Below are positions 42,575 through 51,564 of a stretch of 64,000 bases of DNA, in pieces. A program made the position numbers and the translations under genes. Position 1 is the first letter of the stretch, and every line of letters begins with the position of its first letter. The notes under the pieces were generated by a model, which was not told where the DNA came from, ran no database searches, and worked only from the letters and a program-made list of their open reading frames with translations. This stretch comes from [Clostridium] scindens ATCC 35704. Its GTDB lineage: Bacteria; Bacillota; Clostridia; Lachnospirales; Lachnospiraceae. The stretch lies in contig NZ_CP036170.1 in assembly GCF_004295125.1 (NCBI RefSeq), positions 623,501 to 687,500 of the forward strand, written 5' to 3'.

Positions 42575-43461
42575 TACTCGCAGTAGAAATAATCCCCATT
42601 CTTGTAATCTTTCGGCGACACGCCCACCACTTTCTTGAATATCCGGGAGAAGTAATACTGATCTTCGTACCCCAGCCTTGAACTTACTTCATAGATATAC
42701 AGGTTGGTATTCTTCAGCAGCTTGCAGGCCTCCTGCATCTTCAGATGGATGAAGAACTCCACCGGAGAACGTCCGGTCTGGTTTTTGAATATGGTATTCA
42801 GATAACTGCGGGACAGCTGGACTTCTTCTGATATCTCTTCCAGAGTCAGGCTGCGGGTCAGATTCTCATACATGAAGCGTATGACCATGGTCACATGCCT
42901 GTCCTGAACGCTGCTTTCATCTACCTTCTCCCGGTAGTATACTTCCGAGAGGATCAGGGACAGCACCTGGGAGATATAGATGAAGTTCCCCAGGGTATAG
43001 TTGCGCCGCAGGACTCGGAACAGCAGATTAAAAAGCACCATCATGCGGTTGTCGCTGTGCCTGGAATTCATAGGTACGACGTGCGGCTCATCAATTGGAA
43101 AGTACGCCGTATTCTCCCCCTTGAAGTGCACCCACAAGATACTCCATGGGTCTTTGGCGTCTGCATAGTACCGGTGACCCTTTTTGCACGGAATGCAAAA
43201 GGCACCCGATTTCCTCATTTCAAATACTTCTCCCTCTACTTCTATGGTTCCTTTTCCTTCCGTACAATAGATCAGAATATACTGCTCGGCCCCTTCTTTT
43301 CTCTCCCGGTAATGATCACGGGCCTTCGGAAAGAAGCCCACATCCGTCGGATAGACCGTCCGCACCAGAGGATGCTCCGCATAATTCGCAAATGATTCTG
43401 TAGGAATAATAATATATTTTTCGTCTTTGAATCCATCTGCCTTGCCAATATTATTACTCAT
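42574..43461 (-). CDS. AraC-family transcriptional regulator
   Basis: A 295-residue activator-type regulator with an N-terminal cupin sensor domain (GTIEVEGEVFEMRKSGAFCI) and two C-terminal helix-turn-helix motifs (LTLEEISEEVQLSRSYLNTI and VSSRLGYEDQYYFSRIFKK). Such proteins bind a free sugar and activate catabolic genes. It lies divergent from the DUF5107-TPR gene and upstream of the dehydrogenase-M24 pair; either or both may be its targets. Promoter at 43500-43528. Confidence 0.88.
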   Translation of the reverse strand: MSNNIGKADGFKDEKYIIIPTESFANYAEHPLVRTVYPTDVGFFPKARDHYRERKEGAEQYILIYCTEGKGTIEVEGEVFEMRKSGAFCIPCKKGHRYYADAKDPWSILWVHFKGENTAYFPIDEPHVVPMNSRHSDNRMMVLFNLLFRVLRRNYTLGNFIYISQVLSLILSEVYYREKVDESSVQDRHVTMVIRFMYENLTRSLTLEEISEEVQLSRSYLNTIFKNQTGRSPVEFFIHLKMQEACKLLKNTNLYIYEVSSRLGYEDQYYFSRIFKKVVGVSPKDYKNGDYFYCE

Positions 43462-43499
43462 CCTTCCACCTGCCTGTCCCTTCTTATAATTTTGGGATA

Positions 43500-43528
43500 A
43501 CTATAGCACCCATGTGGAATATTGTCCA
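43500..43528 (-). promoter_or_regulatory. Promoter of the AraC gene
   Basis: -35 TGGACA (43523-43528), 17-base spacer, -10 TATAGT (43500-43505). Confidence 0.58.
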
Positions 43529-43641
43529 TCTTTTTATGGTATATGACATTTTAACACTACAGACCTTATGCTAATCTATACATACAGCAAATAACTGCAA
43601 AGAAACAGGAAATTCCATATTTGAAAGGAGACGAATGACTT

Positions 43642-46600
43642 ATGTCAAACAAGGAAGTCCATGTATGGGAAGAAACCATAACCCTTCCTACTTATAAAGT
43701 ATATCCCCCGGAAAAAAGTCCATTGTTCATAGAAAACCGGGCATATCAGGGAAGTTCCGGAAAGGTTTATCCCCTTCCTGTAACGGAAAAAATATCCGAC
43801 GAGAAAGAAGACGTAGAGTACAAGTCTATTTACCTGGAAAATGATTATCTGCTTGTCATGGTCCTCCCGGAACTTGGTGGCCGTATCCAGCGTGCCTTTG
43901 ACAAAACCAACAATTATGACTTCGTATATTATAATCACGTGATCAAGCCGGCGTTGGTAGGCCTTACCGGTCCATGGATCTCCGGCGGCATCGAGTTCAA
44001 CTGGCCGCAGCATCACCGTCCATCCACTTATTCTCCGGTAGACTATCACTTCGAGGAGCATGAAGACGGCTCATCCACCGTATACGTCAGCGAGATTGAT
44101 AAAATGTACGGCACCAAAGGAATGGCCTCCTTCACGCTCTATCCGAACAAGGCGTATATCGAAATCAAAGGCCGCCTTTACAACCGTACCGATACGCCGC
44201 AGACCTTCCTCTGGTGGGCGAATCCGGCCGTACCGGTCAATGAGCATACATATTCCGTATTCCCGCCGGACGTCCATGCAGTAATGGACCACGGAAAGCG
44301 CGCGGTATCCACCTTCCCCATCGCTACCGGCGAATATTACAAATATGACTATTCTGAAGGAATCGACATTTCCTGCTACCGCAACATCAAAGTGCCTACC
44401 TCCTATATGGCAGCCCACTCCGATTATGACTTTATCGGAAACTTTGATGAGAAGGCAGACGCCGGCCTGCTGCATGTGGCAGACCACCACATTTCCCCGG
44501 GCAAGAAGCAGTGGACATGGGGAAACAGCGACTTCGGCCAGGCATGGGACCGCAATCTGACAGAGACGGACGGCCCGTACATCGAGCTGATGACCGGCGT
44601 CTATGCCGACAATCAGCCGGACTTCACATGGCTGAAGCCTTATGAAGAGAAGACATTTACCCAGTACTTTATGCCTTATAAACATGTAGGAAGAGTAAAA
44701 AATGCCACCAAAGATGCCGCCATCGGAATGGAGCTTGCAAATGGCAAATGCATCATCAAGGCCTACACATCCGGCATCTTCGCTGGTTCAACAATCATCG
44801 TGAAGAACCAGGGCGGCACTATATTTACGGATCAGGCGGACCTTGTTCCGGAACAGTTCTATGAGGCTTCTTTTCATACGGAACTTGCAGACTTAAGCGG
44901 CGTAACCGCGACCATATATGACAGCGGCATGTTCCCGCTTGTAACCTACGAAGCAGTAACCGTGGAACTTGAGCCGATGCCGGATCCGGCAGATCCGCTG
45001 CTTTCGCCGCAGGAACTTAAGACCACCGAGGAGTTGTATCTGGGCGCCCAGCATCTGGAACAGTACCGTCATGCCACCCTCAACCCGGAGGACTATTATC
45101 TGGAAGGACTCAGACGCGACCCATCCGACATCCGCCTGAATAACGGCTACGGTCTTCTTCTGTACAGACGTGGAAACTTTAAAGAAAGCATCAGGCATTT
45201 CAACAAAGCCATCGAGAAGCAGACCTGGAAGAATCCGAACCCTTACTACGGCGAAAGTTACTTCAATCTCGGCCTAGCCCTCGTCATGACAGGGGATGAC
45301 AAAGGCGCTTACGATGCCTTCTACAAGTCCACCTGGAGTTATGAGACGCAAGGCGCAGGCTACTACTGGCTGGCATGCCTATCCGTAAGGCGCGGTGATT
45401 ACAGGGATGCCCTGGAATTCATCGACAATGCCCTGATCCGGGGATGGCACAACATGAAAGCCCGCACCTTAAAGGCGGCCATCCTTCGTATGCTTCACAT
45501 AGATTCCCAGGAACTGCTGGATGATAGCCTTAAGATCGACCCGCTGGATATGGGCATCCGCTATGAAGGGGCTTTAAGATTAGGCAGTCTGGACGGCTGG
45601 AAGGACAAGATGCGCACGCCCGTGCATAATTACCTGGAACTTGCCCTGGATTATATCAAGGCGGGCTTATATGATGACGCGCTTAACATCCTGGCTTCCT
45701 GCACAGCGGACTCTCCGATGCTTGGCTATTACCAGGGTTACGTATATGAACGCAAGGGCGATGCTGCCAAGGCGGCTAAGATGTATCAGCAAGGCGAGGC
45801 CGCCTGCCCGGACTACTGCTTCCCGAACCGTGCGGAAGAAGTCGTTATATTAGAAAGTGCTGCCTCTCTGCTTGGCAAAGCGCCTTACGCCCACTATTAT
45901 CTGGGCTGCCTGCTCTATGACAAGAAGCAGTATGAGAAAGCCGCCCTGCATTGGGAAAAAGCCGCCGAAGGCGCGCCGGACTTTGCCATGAACTGGCGCA
46001 ATCTTGCCATCTACTATTACAATAAGAGAAAAGACATGGATCAGGCTCTGGAATGCATGAAGAAGGCCTTCGAACTGGATTCTGCCTACTCCCGCTTCCT
46101 GCTGGAATACGATCAGCTGCGCGCAAAGTCAGGCATCTCCGCAGAAGAACGCCTGGAACTGCTTTCCGCCCATCTGGATCTTGTGACTGGACGGGATGCG
46201 CTGTACGTAGAATACATCTCGCTTCTTAACTGCACCGGACAGTATGACAAGGCGCTGGAATGCCTGAATGGCCACCTGTTCCATCCATGGGAAGGCGGAG
46301 AAGGAAAAGTCAGCACCCAGTACCGCTATGCGCTGACGCAGAAAGCGCTGGGCCTTCTTGAAAGCGGCGGCTATGATGAAGCCATCAATCTTCTTGAGGC
46401 CACGAAGGTATATCCGAACAATCTGGGAGAGGGAAAACTTCCAAATGTCCAAGACAACATCGCCGACTATTATATCGGCAAGTCCTACCAGGCAAAGAAT
46501 GACTCTGCCGCTGCCTCCGAGTACTTTGAAAAGGCCTCCACAGGACTGGAGGAGCCATCCGGCGTCCTCTACTACAACGACCAGCCCTCTGACATCATTT

Positions 46601-46914
46601 TCTATCAGGGTCTGGCCAATGAAGAACTGGGCAATACAGCTGCGGCGAAAAAATGCTATCATCAACTGCTGGCCTATGGAAAGAAACACATTTTCGACAA
46701 AGTGACCTATGACTATTTTGCCGTATCACTGCCGGAAATCGAAGTATTCCCTGACAACATCAAAGAGCGCAATGATATCTACTGCCGCTATTTGATGGCA
46801 TTGGGCCACATCGGCCTGGGCGAAAAGGGCGAGGCAGACGCTCTGCTTAATAAGATCCTTCAGTTAAAAGCCGACTACCAGGGCGCGATCCGCCATCTTC
46901 CAATGGCTAAGTAA
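43642..46914 (+). CDS. DUF5107 domain protein with C-terminal TPR repeats
   Basis: A 1090-residue soluble protein. Residues ~20-340 form the DUF5107 domain, an aldose-epimerase-like beta fold (LPELGGRIQRAFDKTNNYDFVY is split around its conserved GGR; GGIEFNWPQHHRP follows). A middle beta domain runs to ~470. Residues ~480-1090 are tandem tetratricopeptide repeats, such as LGLALVMTGDDKGAYDAF and YLGCLLYDKKQYEKAALHWE. No signal peptide is visible. The family recurs next to sugar-utilisation genes; a carbohydrate-binding or processing role is plausible, but I know of no defined activity. AAAGGAG is 11 bases before ATG 43642. Confidence 0.85.
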   Translation: MSNKEVHVWEETITLPTYKVYPPEKSPLFIENRAYQGSSGKVYPLPVTEKISDEKEDVEYKSIYLENDYLLVMVLPELGGRIQRAFDKTNNYDFVYYNHVIKPALVGLTGPWISGGIEFNWPQHHRPSTYSPVDYHFEEHEDGSSTVYVSEIDKMYGTKGMASFTLYPNKAYIEIKGRLYNRTDTPQTFLWWANPAVPVNEHTYSVFPPDVHAVMDHGKRAVSTFPIATGEYYKYDYSEGIDISCYRNIKVPTSYMAAHSDYDFIGNFDEKADAGLLHVADHHISPGKKQWTWGNSDFGQAWDRNLTETDGPYIELMTGVYADNQPDFTWLKPYEEKTFTQYFMPYKHVGRVKNATKDAAIGMELANGKCIIKAYTSGIFAGSTIIVKNQGGTIFTDQADLVPEQFYEASFHTELADLSGVTATIYDSGMFPLVTYEAVTVELEPMPDPADPLLSPQELKTTEELYLGAQHLEQYRHATLNPEDYYLEGLRRDPSDIRLNNGYGLLLYRRGNFKESIRHFNKAIEKQTWKNPNPYYGESYFNLGLALVMTGDDKGAYDAFYKSTWSYETQGAGYYWLACLSVRRGDYRDALEFIDNALIRGWHNMKARTLKAAILRMLHIDSQELLDDSLKIDPLDMGIRYEGALRLGSLDGWKDKMRTPVHNYLELALDYIKAGLYDDALNILASCTADSPMLGYYQGYVYERKGDAAKAAKMYQQGEAACPDYCFPNRAEEVVILESAASLLGKAPYAHYYLGCLLYDKKQYEKAALHWEKAAEGAPDFAMNWRNLAIYYYNKRKDMDQALECMKKAFELDSAYSRFLLEYDQLRAKSGISAEERLELLSAHLDLVTGRDALYVEYISLLNCTGQYDKALECLNGHLFHPWEGGEGKVSTQYRYALTQKALGLLESGGYDEAINLLEATKVYPNNLGEGKLPNVQDNIADYYIGKSYQAKNDSAAASEYFEKASTGLEEPSGVLYYNDQPSDIIFYQGLANEELGNTAAAKKCYHQLLAYGKKHIFDKVTYDYFAVSLPEIEVFPDNIKERNDIYCRYLMALGHIGLGEKGEADALLNKILQLKADYQGAIRHLPMAK

Positions 46915-46946
46915 AGCAAGTCTTAGAACCTATATCAATCATCCAG

Positions 46947-46980
46947 GAAGGGGCACGGCGTATGATCGCCGTGCCCCTTC
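46947..46980. terminator. Bidirectional terminator
   Basis: Perfect 14-bp stem GAAGGGGCACGGCG / CGCCGTGCCCCTTC with a 6-base loop between the convergent DUF5107 and HAD genes. Confidence 0.82.
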
Positions 46981-47013
46981 TTATTACCTACTCTTATGCT
47001 TTGTCTCTGCGGC

Positions 47014-47655
47014 TTACTTCCTGCCGCCTTTTTCGAATTCAAGTTCCAGCAGTTCCCCAAAAGATTGGATCGCAACATGCTCTTCTTCCACCTGTCCGAA
47101 GCCATATGCCGCGAATATCATAGGAATTCCCGCCTCTTTGCACGCATTGGCATCTCCCTGGGTATCGCCTACATAGACGGCTTCCTTAATCCCATTGCGC
47201 TCCATGATGATGCGGATATTCTCGCCTTTTAACTTTCCGGTGTCTCCCGGGCAGGTATAATCTGCAAAATACTGTCCAAGTCCGGTATTCTTAAGAAAGG
47301 CTTCAATATAGCCGGACTGGCAGTTGCTGACGATAAAGAGCTTATACTTTTTACTCAGTTCGCGAACCGTCTCTGCCATCTGGTCATAGACGATGCAGGG
47401 CGCCGTCTCCACCCATTTATTCTCATATTTGTAAAGATGGTCTGCCAGGCTCTCCTGCTCTATTTGTGCAAGTTCCGGGAACAGGTCGTCTATGATCTCC
47501 TCCAAAGGCTTGCCAAACTCACGCTTTAGCTGCTCAGCCGTCAGCGTCCTGTCCATATCCGTCTGTTCCTTGATTGCCTGGTTCCAGGAATATGCCACTT
47601 CTTCCGTGGGATCCCAGAGGGTTCCGTCTACGTCAAATATAATTCCTTCTATCAT
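47014..47655 (-). CDS. HAD-superfamily phosphatase (phosphoglycolate phosphatase-like)
   Basis: A 213-residue HAD hydrolase with motif I FDVDGTLWD (nucleophile Asp), motif II IVSNCQSGY (Ser-Asn variant), motif III Lys near TGKLKGENI and motif IV YVGDTQGDANA. The cap is the helical C1 type seen in phosphoglycolate phosphatases. It dephosphorylates a small metabolite, perhaps as housecleaning of sugar phosphates. Single gene, ending at a shared terminator. Confidence 0.85.
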   Translation of the reverse strand: MIEGIIFDVDGTLWDPTEEVAYSWNQAIKEQTDMDRTLTAEQLKREFGKPLEEIIDDLFPELAQIEQESLADHLYKYENKWVETAPCIVYDQMAETVRELSKKYKLFIVSNCQSGYIEAFLKNTGLGQYFADYTCPGDTGKLKGENIRIIMERNGIKEAVYVGDTQGDANACKEAGIPMIFAAYGFGQVEEEHVAIQSFGELLELEFEKGGRK

Positions 47656-47734
47656 TGGGTCTGCTTTCTCCTCTATCTATTGTTTTCCCATATTATAATC
47701 TCTAACAAAAGATTCCGCAATATCTGAAGGACTT

Positions 47735-48096
47735 TTAGAAAACTACGATTCCCTTTTTCAGTACCTGCTTATTCATTGCCTTATCATAAGCCTCGATTAC
47801 ATCATCAAAAGAGAAGTAATCGGATATGTAGTCCTTCAGGTTGATCTTCCCTTCCCGAATCCACTGGATCACTTCGCTGTGCGCAGCTGCCTCCTCATCT
47901 TTGCGCGGAAACTGCTGAAAATTAAGCACCCAGTTATAGTCGGCCTTGCTGAAGTCAATGTGCATCTCTTCTTTTCTTGGGACTCCGTAACAGCAGATCT
48001 CTCCTCGGTCACAGATCAGGCCCATGGCGTCATTTACCACATCTTCAGAGCCCACCGCGTCGATCACGAAAGGCACTCCTTGCGGAATTTTGTAGT
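47735..48096 (-). pseudogene. 3' fragment of a zinc alcohol dehydrogenase
   Basis: About 120 codons match only the C-terminal third of an MDR dehydrogenase, from the second half of the Rossmann fold (PFVIDAVGSEDVV) to the end (LKKGIVVF). The catalytic domain and the Gly-rich NAD loop are missing. Upstream of ~48096 the frame stays open only because it is antisense to the gene fragment on the plus strand. It meets that fragment head to head. Confidence 0.75.
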
Positions 48097-48754
48097 AGAT
48101 GCCAATAAGGCGCTGGTACTTCCAGAAGAGATGTCCTGGGATCACGGCGCGATGATCGAGCCGCTGGCTGTCGCTGTCCACGCCGTACGCCGATATGCTG
48201 CTGACATGACAGGCAAAAAGGCTGTCGTGCTTGGCGGAGGACCGATCGGCAACCTTGTTGCACAGACCGCAAAAGCGTTGGGCGCAGAGGTCGTGCTTCT
48301 CTCGGAGCTCAGCGCCTATAGGCTTGATACCGCTAAAAAGTGTGGGATTGCCACGGTCAATCCATCCGAGAAAGATCTGCTTGAAGCCATCACCGAAGCC
48401 TGCGGGGAAGACCGGGCGGATGTCATCTTCGAATGTATTGGAATCAATCCAACCATGAAACAGGCGATCGCATATGCAAGAAAGGGAAGCCATATCGTAG
48501 TCGTAGGCGTATTCGCAGATCTGGCCACCGTAGATATGGCCGCCGTCCAGGATCATGAACTGACGCTTCTTGGAAGCGCAATGTACCGGGAAGAAGACTA
48601 CATCAAGGCAATCGAACTGGTTGCCGCCGGAAAGATCGAATTCGAGACCTTGATCACCCACCGTTTTGGATTCCGGGAGTTCAAGAAAGGGTATGATACC
48701 ATTGACCTGGAAAAGGACAAGGCTATGAAGGTCATGATCAACATGGAAGCATAA
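48084..48754 (+). pseudogene. 3' fragment of a second zinc alcohol dehydrogenase
   Basis: About 222 codons match an MDR dehydrogenase from the end of the catalytic domain (VVDANKALVLPEEMSWDHG) through the NAD loop VVLGGGPIGN to the C-terminus. The first ~115 residues with all Zn ligands of the structural site are missing. The frame continues to the left only as antisense of the other fragment. It ends at a normal terminator (48763-48800). Confidence 0.75.
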
Positions 48755-48762
48755 TTCTAAGA

Positions 48763-48800
48763 ATGCCGCGCGACAGGCTATGGAGCCTGCCACGCGGCAT
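48763..48800. terminator. Terminator shared by convergent genes
   Basis: Hairpin with arms ATGCCGCGCGACAGGC and GCCTGCCACGCGGCAT (two mismatches) followed on the plus strand by CTTTC. Confidence 0.65.
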
Positions 48801-48810
48801 CTTTCGCCTA

Positions 48811-49707
48811 TCACTTGGCATCTTTTACATATTCAAAGGATGCATGGTTATCTACGATATCAAATACCTGGTTTCCCTTCTCCCAAAGCTGGTATCTGAT
48901 CCTGCATACAGGGCTTTCTCTTATGATCCTCGTCATGCTGCCCTGCCGCGGCGCGCTCAGCCCGTAAGACCGCTCTCCTAGCTTGGTCACCTTTAAGCAA
49001 AGTTTTCCTTGTCTTACCACCGCTTCGCTGGCGCTAAGCCTTCTTACTTTCGCCCCCAGATAGGTGGCAATCCGTAAGGTCCGCCCCGGAATCTCTATCT
49101 GGCAGATACATCCCCGGAAGCTCCACCTTCCAATCGGTACGTCTGCCACAGAAAGCATCAGGCTCCCTCTCTTCTTCTCCGTAAATATACATTGTGTCCA
49201 GAGATACTCCTTCGGGAAAGAACTTCCCCAGTCCGTCTCTATATACCCCAGCCCCTCGTTCAGATCCACTTCCCTTCCATTTACCATCAGCCCTCCTCTG
49301 GTTCTGTGCATCATGCTCAGAACGCCGTGATTGCATTCAAGAAATGGAACTCTTTTAAACGGCCCCATAATATCCTTTTTTAGCCTGGCAAACGGGCCAT
49401 AAGAGATATTTCCATAGATGGATACGTCTTTGTTCTTCAGATTGACCCAGGTGCCTTTTTCCGTAAACAGGTTCTCCCCGATCATCACCCGGAAGCGTCT
49501 TCTCTCAATCGTGCACTGGGAGGCGGGATAGAAAAAGCACCAAGAGCCCTCTTCTGTTATCATTTGTATAGATGCCGTCCATTTTCCCTGCTCATCCGCG
49601 TGGATCGCGGGGATAAAGGCAATCATCCTGCCCTCTGCCTGGTGCTTCAGGTACCATCCTTCAAAATATGGATATTTTTTCTTTTTTCCATGGTAATATC
49701 TTGTCAC
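48811..49707 (-). CDS. Tocopherol cyclase-like lipocalin-fold protein
   Basis: A 298-residue protein matching the tocopherol cyclase-like family: YFEGWYLKH at the N-terminus, GNISYGPF, GYIETDWGSSFPKEYLW and MLSVADVP. Bacterial members are widespread outside tocopherol makers and have no settled function; a lipid- or terpenoid-binding role is likely. The start is GTG 49707, which overlaps the stop of the oxidoreductase upstream by four bases (GTGA), so the two are translationally coupled. Confidence 0.8.
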   Translation of the reverse strand: MTRYYHGKKKKYPYFEGWYLKHQAEGRMIAFIPAIHADEQGKWTASIQMITEEGSWCFFYPASQCTIERRRFRVMIGENLFTEKGTWVNLKNKDVSIYGNISYGPFARLKKDIMGPFKRVPFLECNHGVLSMMHRTRGGLMVNGREVDLNEGLGYIETDWGSSFPKEYLWTQCIFTEKKRGSLMLSVADVPIGRWSFRGCICQIEIPGRTLRIATYLGAKVRRLSASEAVVRQGKLCLKVTKLGERSYGLSAPRQGSMTRIIRESPVCRIRYQLWEKGNQVFDIVDNHASFEYVKDAK

Positions 49708-51077
49708 CGTCTATCGCCTCCTTTACAGATTCCTTTTTGTGCAGGGCCAACCAGCAGATTTCCACGGGCGTCAAACCTTGAGCCATGGCAAGGGCAGTCA
49801 TACGTCCCTTCTTCCGGATTCCAGGACAATTGGCATCCCATATGGGAGCAGCGGGTTGTCCTGATGTTTTCTTTTGCGTCTTCTGAAAGTTTTGACGTAC
49901 CAGCAAGATTGGCCACCGCGTGGGCGCCTTCCAGGGCCATGTTTCCCATTCCCTTAAGGCCAGGCATTCTCAGGGGAGAGAAGACCTCTTCATAGGGGCT
50001 GATTCTTCCGCATATCTGCTCGGAAAGAACCATAGCAGCCACCATGGAGGAGGTCATTCCCCATTTCTTAAATCCAGTAGCCACGTACCAGTTTTTCCTG
50101 CCGCCGCTGTATCTCCCGATATATGGAATATCGTCCAGGGGCATGCAGTCTTGTGCTGACCATCGGTAGGCTTCTTTGCCTCCCGGCCAGTACTCGCCCG
50201 CCCTTTTTATAAGCTGCTCATACTGCCCGCCATTCGGATTCTCTCCGGTTCTGTGTCCTTCCCCGCCCACAAGCAGCAGGCCTCCTGCGCTTCGAACTGA
50301 CAGGCTTCCCGGATCGATACCAAGATACACTCCTTCTGTCAAAGGCGCGTTCTCAAGGGCGATCACATAACTGCGTTCCTGATGCATCCGCATAAAATAA
50401 TGTCCCGGGATAATCGGGAACGGATAGTGGCATGCAAACACGATATTGGAGGCCTTTACATTTCCGCGGTCTGTCTGCACCCCGTCAGGAGTAGCCTTTC
50501 GCACCTTCGTATGTTCAAATATAACCACATCCTCTGAGACGGCCTTTAAAAACTTAAGCGGATGGAACTTCCCCTGCCCGTCAAACCGGAGGGCTCCCTG
50601 AATCGGAAAAGGCAATTCTGTCTTTTCCGTCCATCTTGCCGCAATCCCAAGTCTTACAGCCGCCATGAATTCATTATGGAGCCTTTGCCCCTGTTCCTGT
50701 GTATACAGATACGAAGAGCAGTCCTCCCAGTCGCACTCGATATTCATCTTACGAATGACTGCTTTGTATTCCTCGATCGCTTTTTCATTTGCCTGCGCAT
50801 ATTGGCGAGCCTGCTTCTCTCCCTTGGTCCTGATCAGGTCCGCATAGATCAGATCATGCTGGGATGTAACTTTGGCCGTCGTGTTTCTGGTCTGTCCGCT
50901 TCCAATACGCCCAGCCTCCAGAACGATGCATTCCTTCCCTTTCTGCTTCAGGAAATATGCAGTCAGGATTCCCGCCATTCCTCCGCCAATGATCACCGTA
51001 TCAATATTCATATCTCCCGGAAGGCAATGCCGTTCCCTGATCGCTGCCGTATCCTTCCAGTAGGACTTATTTGTCAT
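49704..51077 (-). CDS. FAD-dependent oxidoreductase with C-terminal Rieske [2Fe-2S] domain
   Basis: A 457-residue DAO-type flavoprotein. The FAD site is VIIGGGMAGILTAY near residue 30; ATGFKKWGMT lies in the C-terminal FAD region. Residues ~375-457 are a Rieske domain with Cys-x-His (TRCSHMGCQL) and Cys-x2-His (DCPCHGSRF), binding one [2Fe-2S] cluster. This is the Bacillus YhfW-type fusion. Substrate unknown. AGAGG is 8 bases before ATG 51077. Confidence 0.9.
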   Translation of the reverse strand: MTNKSYWKDTAAIRERHCLPGDMNIDTVIIGGGMAGILTAYFLKQKGKECIVLEAGRIGSGQTRNTTAKVTSQHDLIYADLIRTKGEKQARQYAQANEKAIEEYKAVIRKMNIECDWEDCSSYLYTQEQGQRLHNEFMAAVRLGIAARWTEKTELPFPIQGALRFDGQGKFHPLKFLKAVSEDVVIFEHTKVRKATPDGVQTDRGNVKASNIVFACHYPFPIIPGHYFMRMHQERSYVIALENAPLTEGVYLGIDPGSLSVRSAGGLLLVGGEGHRTGENPNGGQYEQLIKRAGEYWPGGKEAYRWSAQDCMPLDDIPYIGRYSGGRKNWYVATGFKKWGMTSSMVAAMVLSEQICGRISPYEEVFSPLRMPGLKGMGNMALEGAHAVANLAGTSKLSEDAKENIRTTRCSHMGCQLSWNPEEGTYDCPCHGSRFDARGNLLVGPAQKGICKGGDRR

Positions 51078-51336
51078 AGTCTTCACCTCTCAGATAGGAT
51101 GCGCAGCAGCTGGTAAATATATGCAGCCAAATAATATTTGATAGCAAAAGGGATGGCTTTGCCAATATCCTCGATCAGGAGGCATGTTCATGAAAAATCG
51201 CATTTTATTAAAAACACGGTAGTCCAATGGCATAAGGTCGTAGCGAGGGATACCTCGGGAGTTGAGCCGGCAATTCATCCTCACGGATTATGAATGGGCA
51301 AAGTAGAAAGCCAGAAAATGAGTATCCGCGAACTGC

Positions 51337-51564
51337 TTATTCAAGAATGTCCAGCGCCTTTTGATATTCCCGGGGCAACAGTACGCCCAAATTTGTACTT
51401 ATTTTTCTGCACCTTGCTTTTAATTGCGAATCATCCCATGTCTCATCCATAGTCATCTTTAAGAACTCGTCTGCCTGAAAGGGAGGATAGATCGCCTTGA
51501 TGGCTATTGCAATTGCATTAAGCGACTCATAATGATACTTTAGCCTCGGTTTTTCTTCTGCCAA
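51337..51564 (-). pseudogene. N-terminal fragment of an AlkC/AlkD-like DNA alkylation repair protein
   Basis: About 70 codons (IAIAIKAIYPPFQADEF, LKARCRKISTNL, LLPREYQKALDILE) resemble the first helical repeat unit of bacterial 3-methyladenine glycosylases of the AlkC/HEAT-repeat type. The frame ends in TAA where the family continues; the next in-frame codons (AVRGYSFSGF) still look like the family, so this is a truncated or nonsense-broken copy. The following 250 bases to 51087 hold nothing else I recognise. The 5' end overlaps the epimerase stop. Confidence 0.5.

Noticed and set aside
47735-48814. A single 359-codon minus-strand gene
   Set aside because: Only the last ~120 codons resemble a dehydrogenase; the rest is antisense to well-conserved dehydrogenase sequence on the plus strand.
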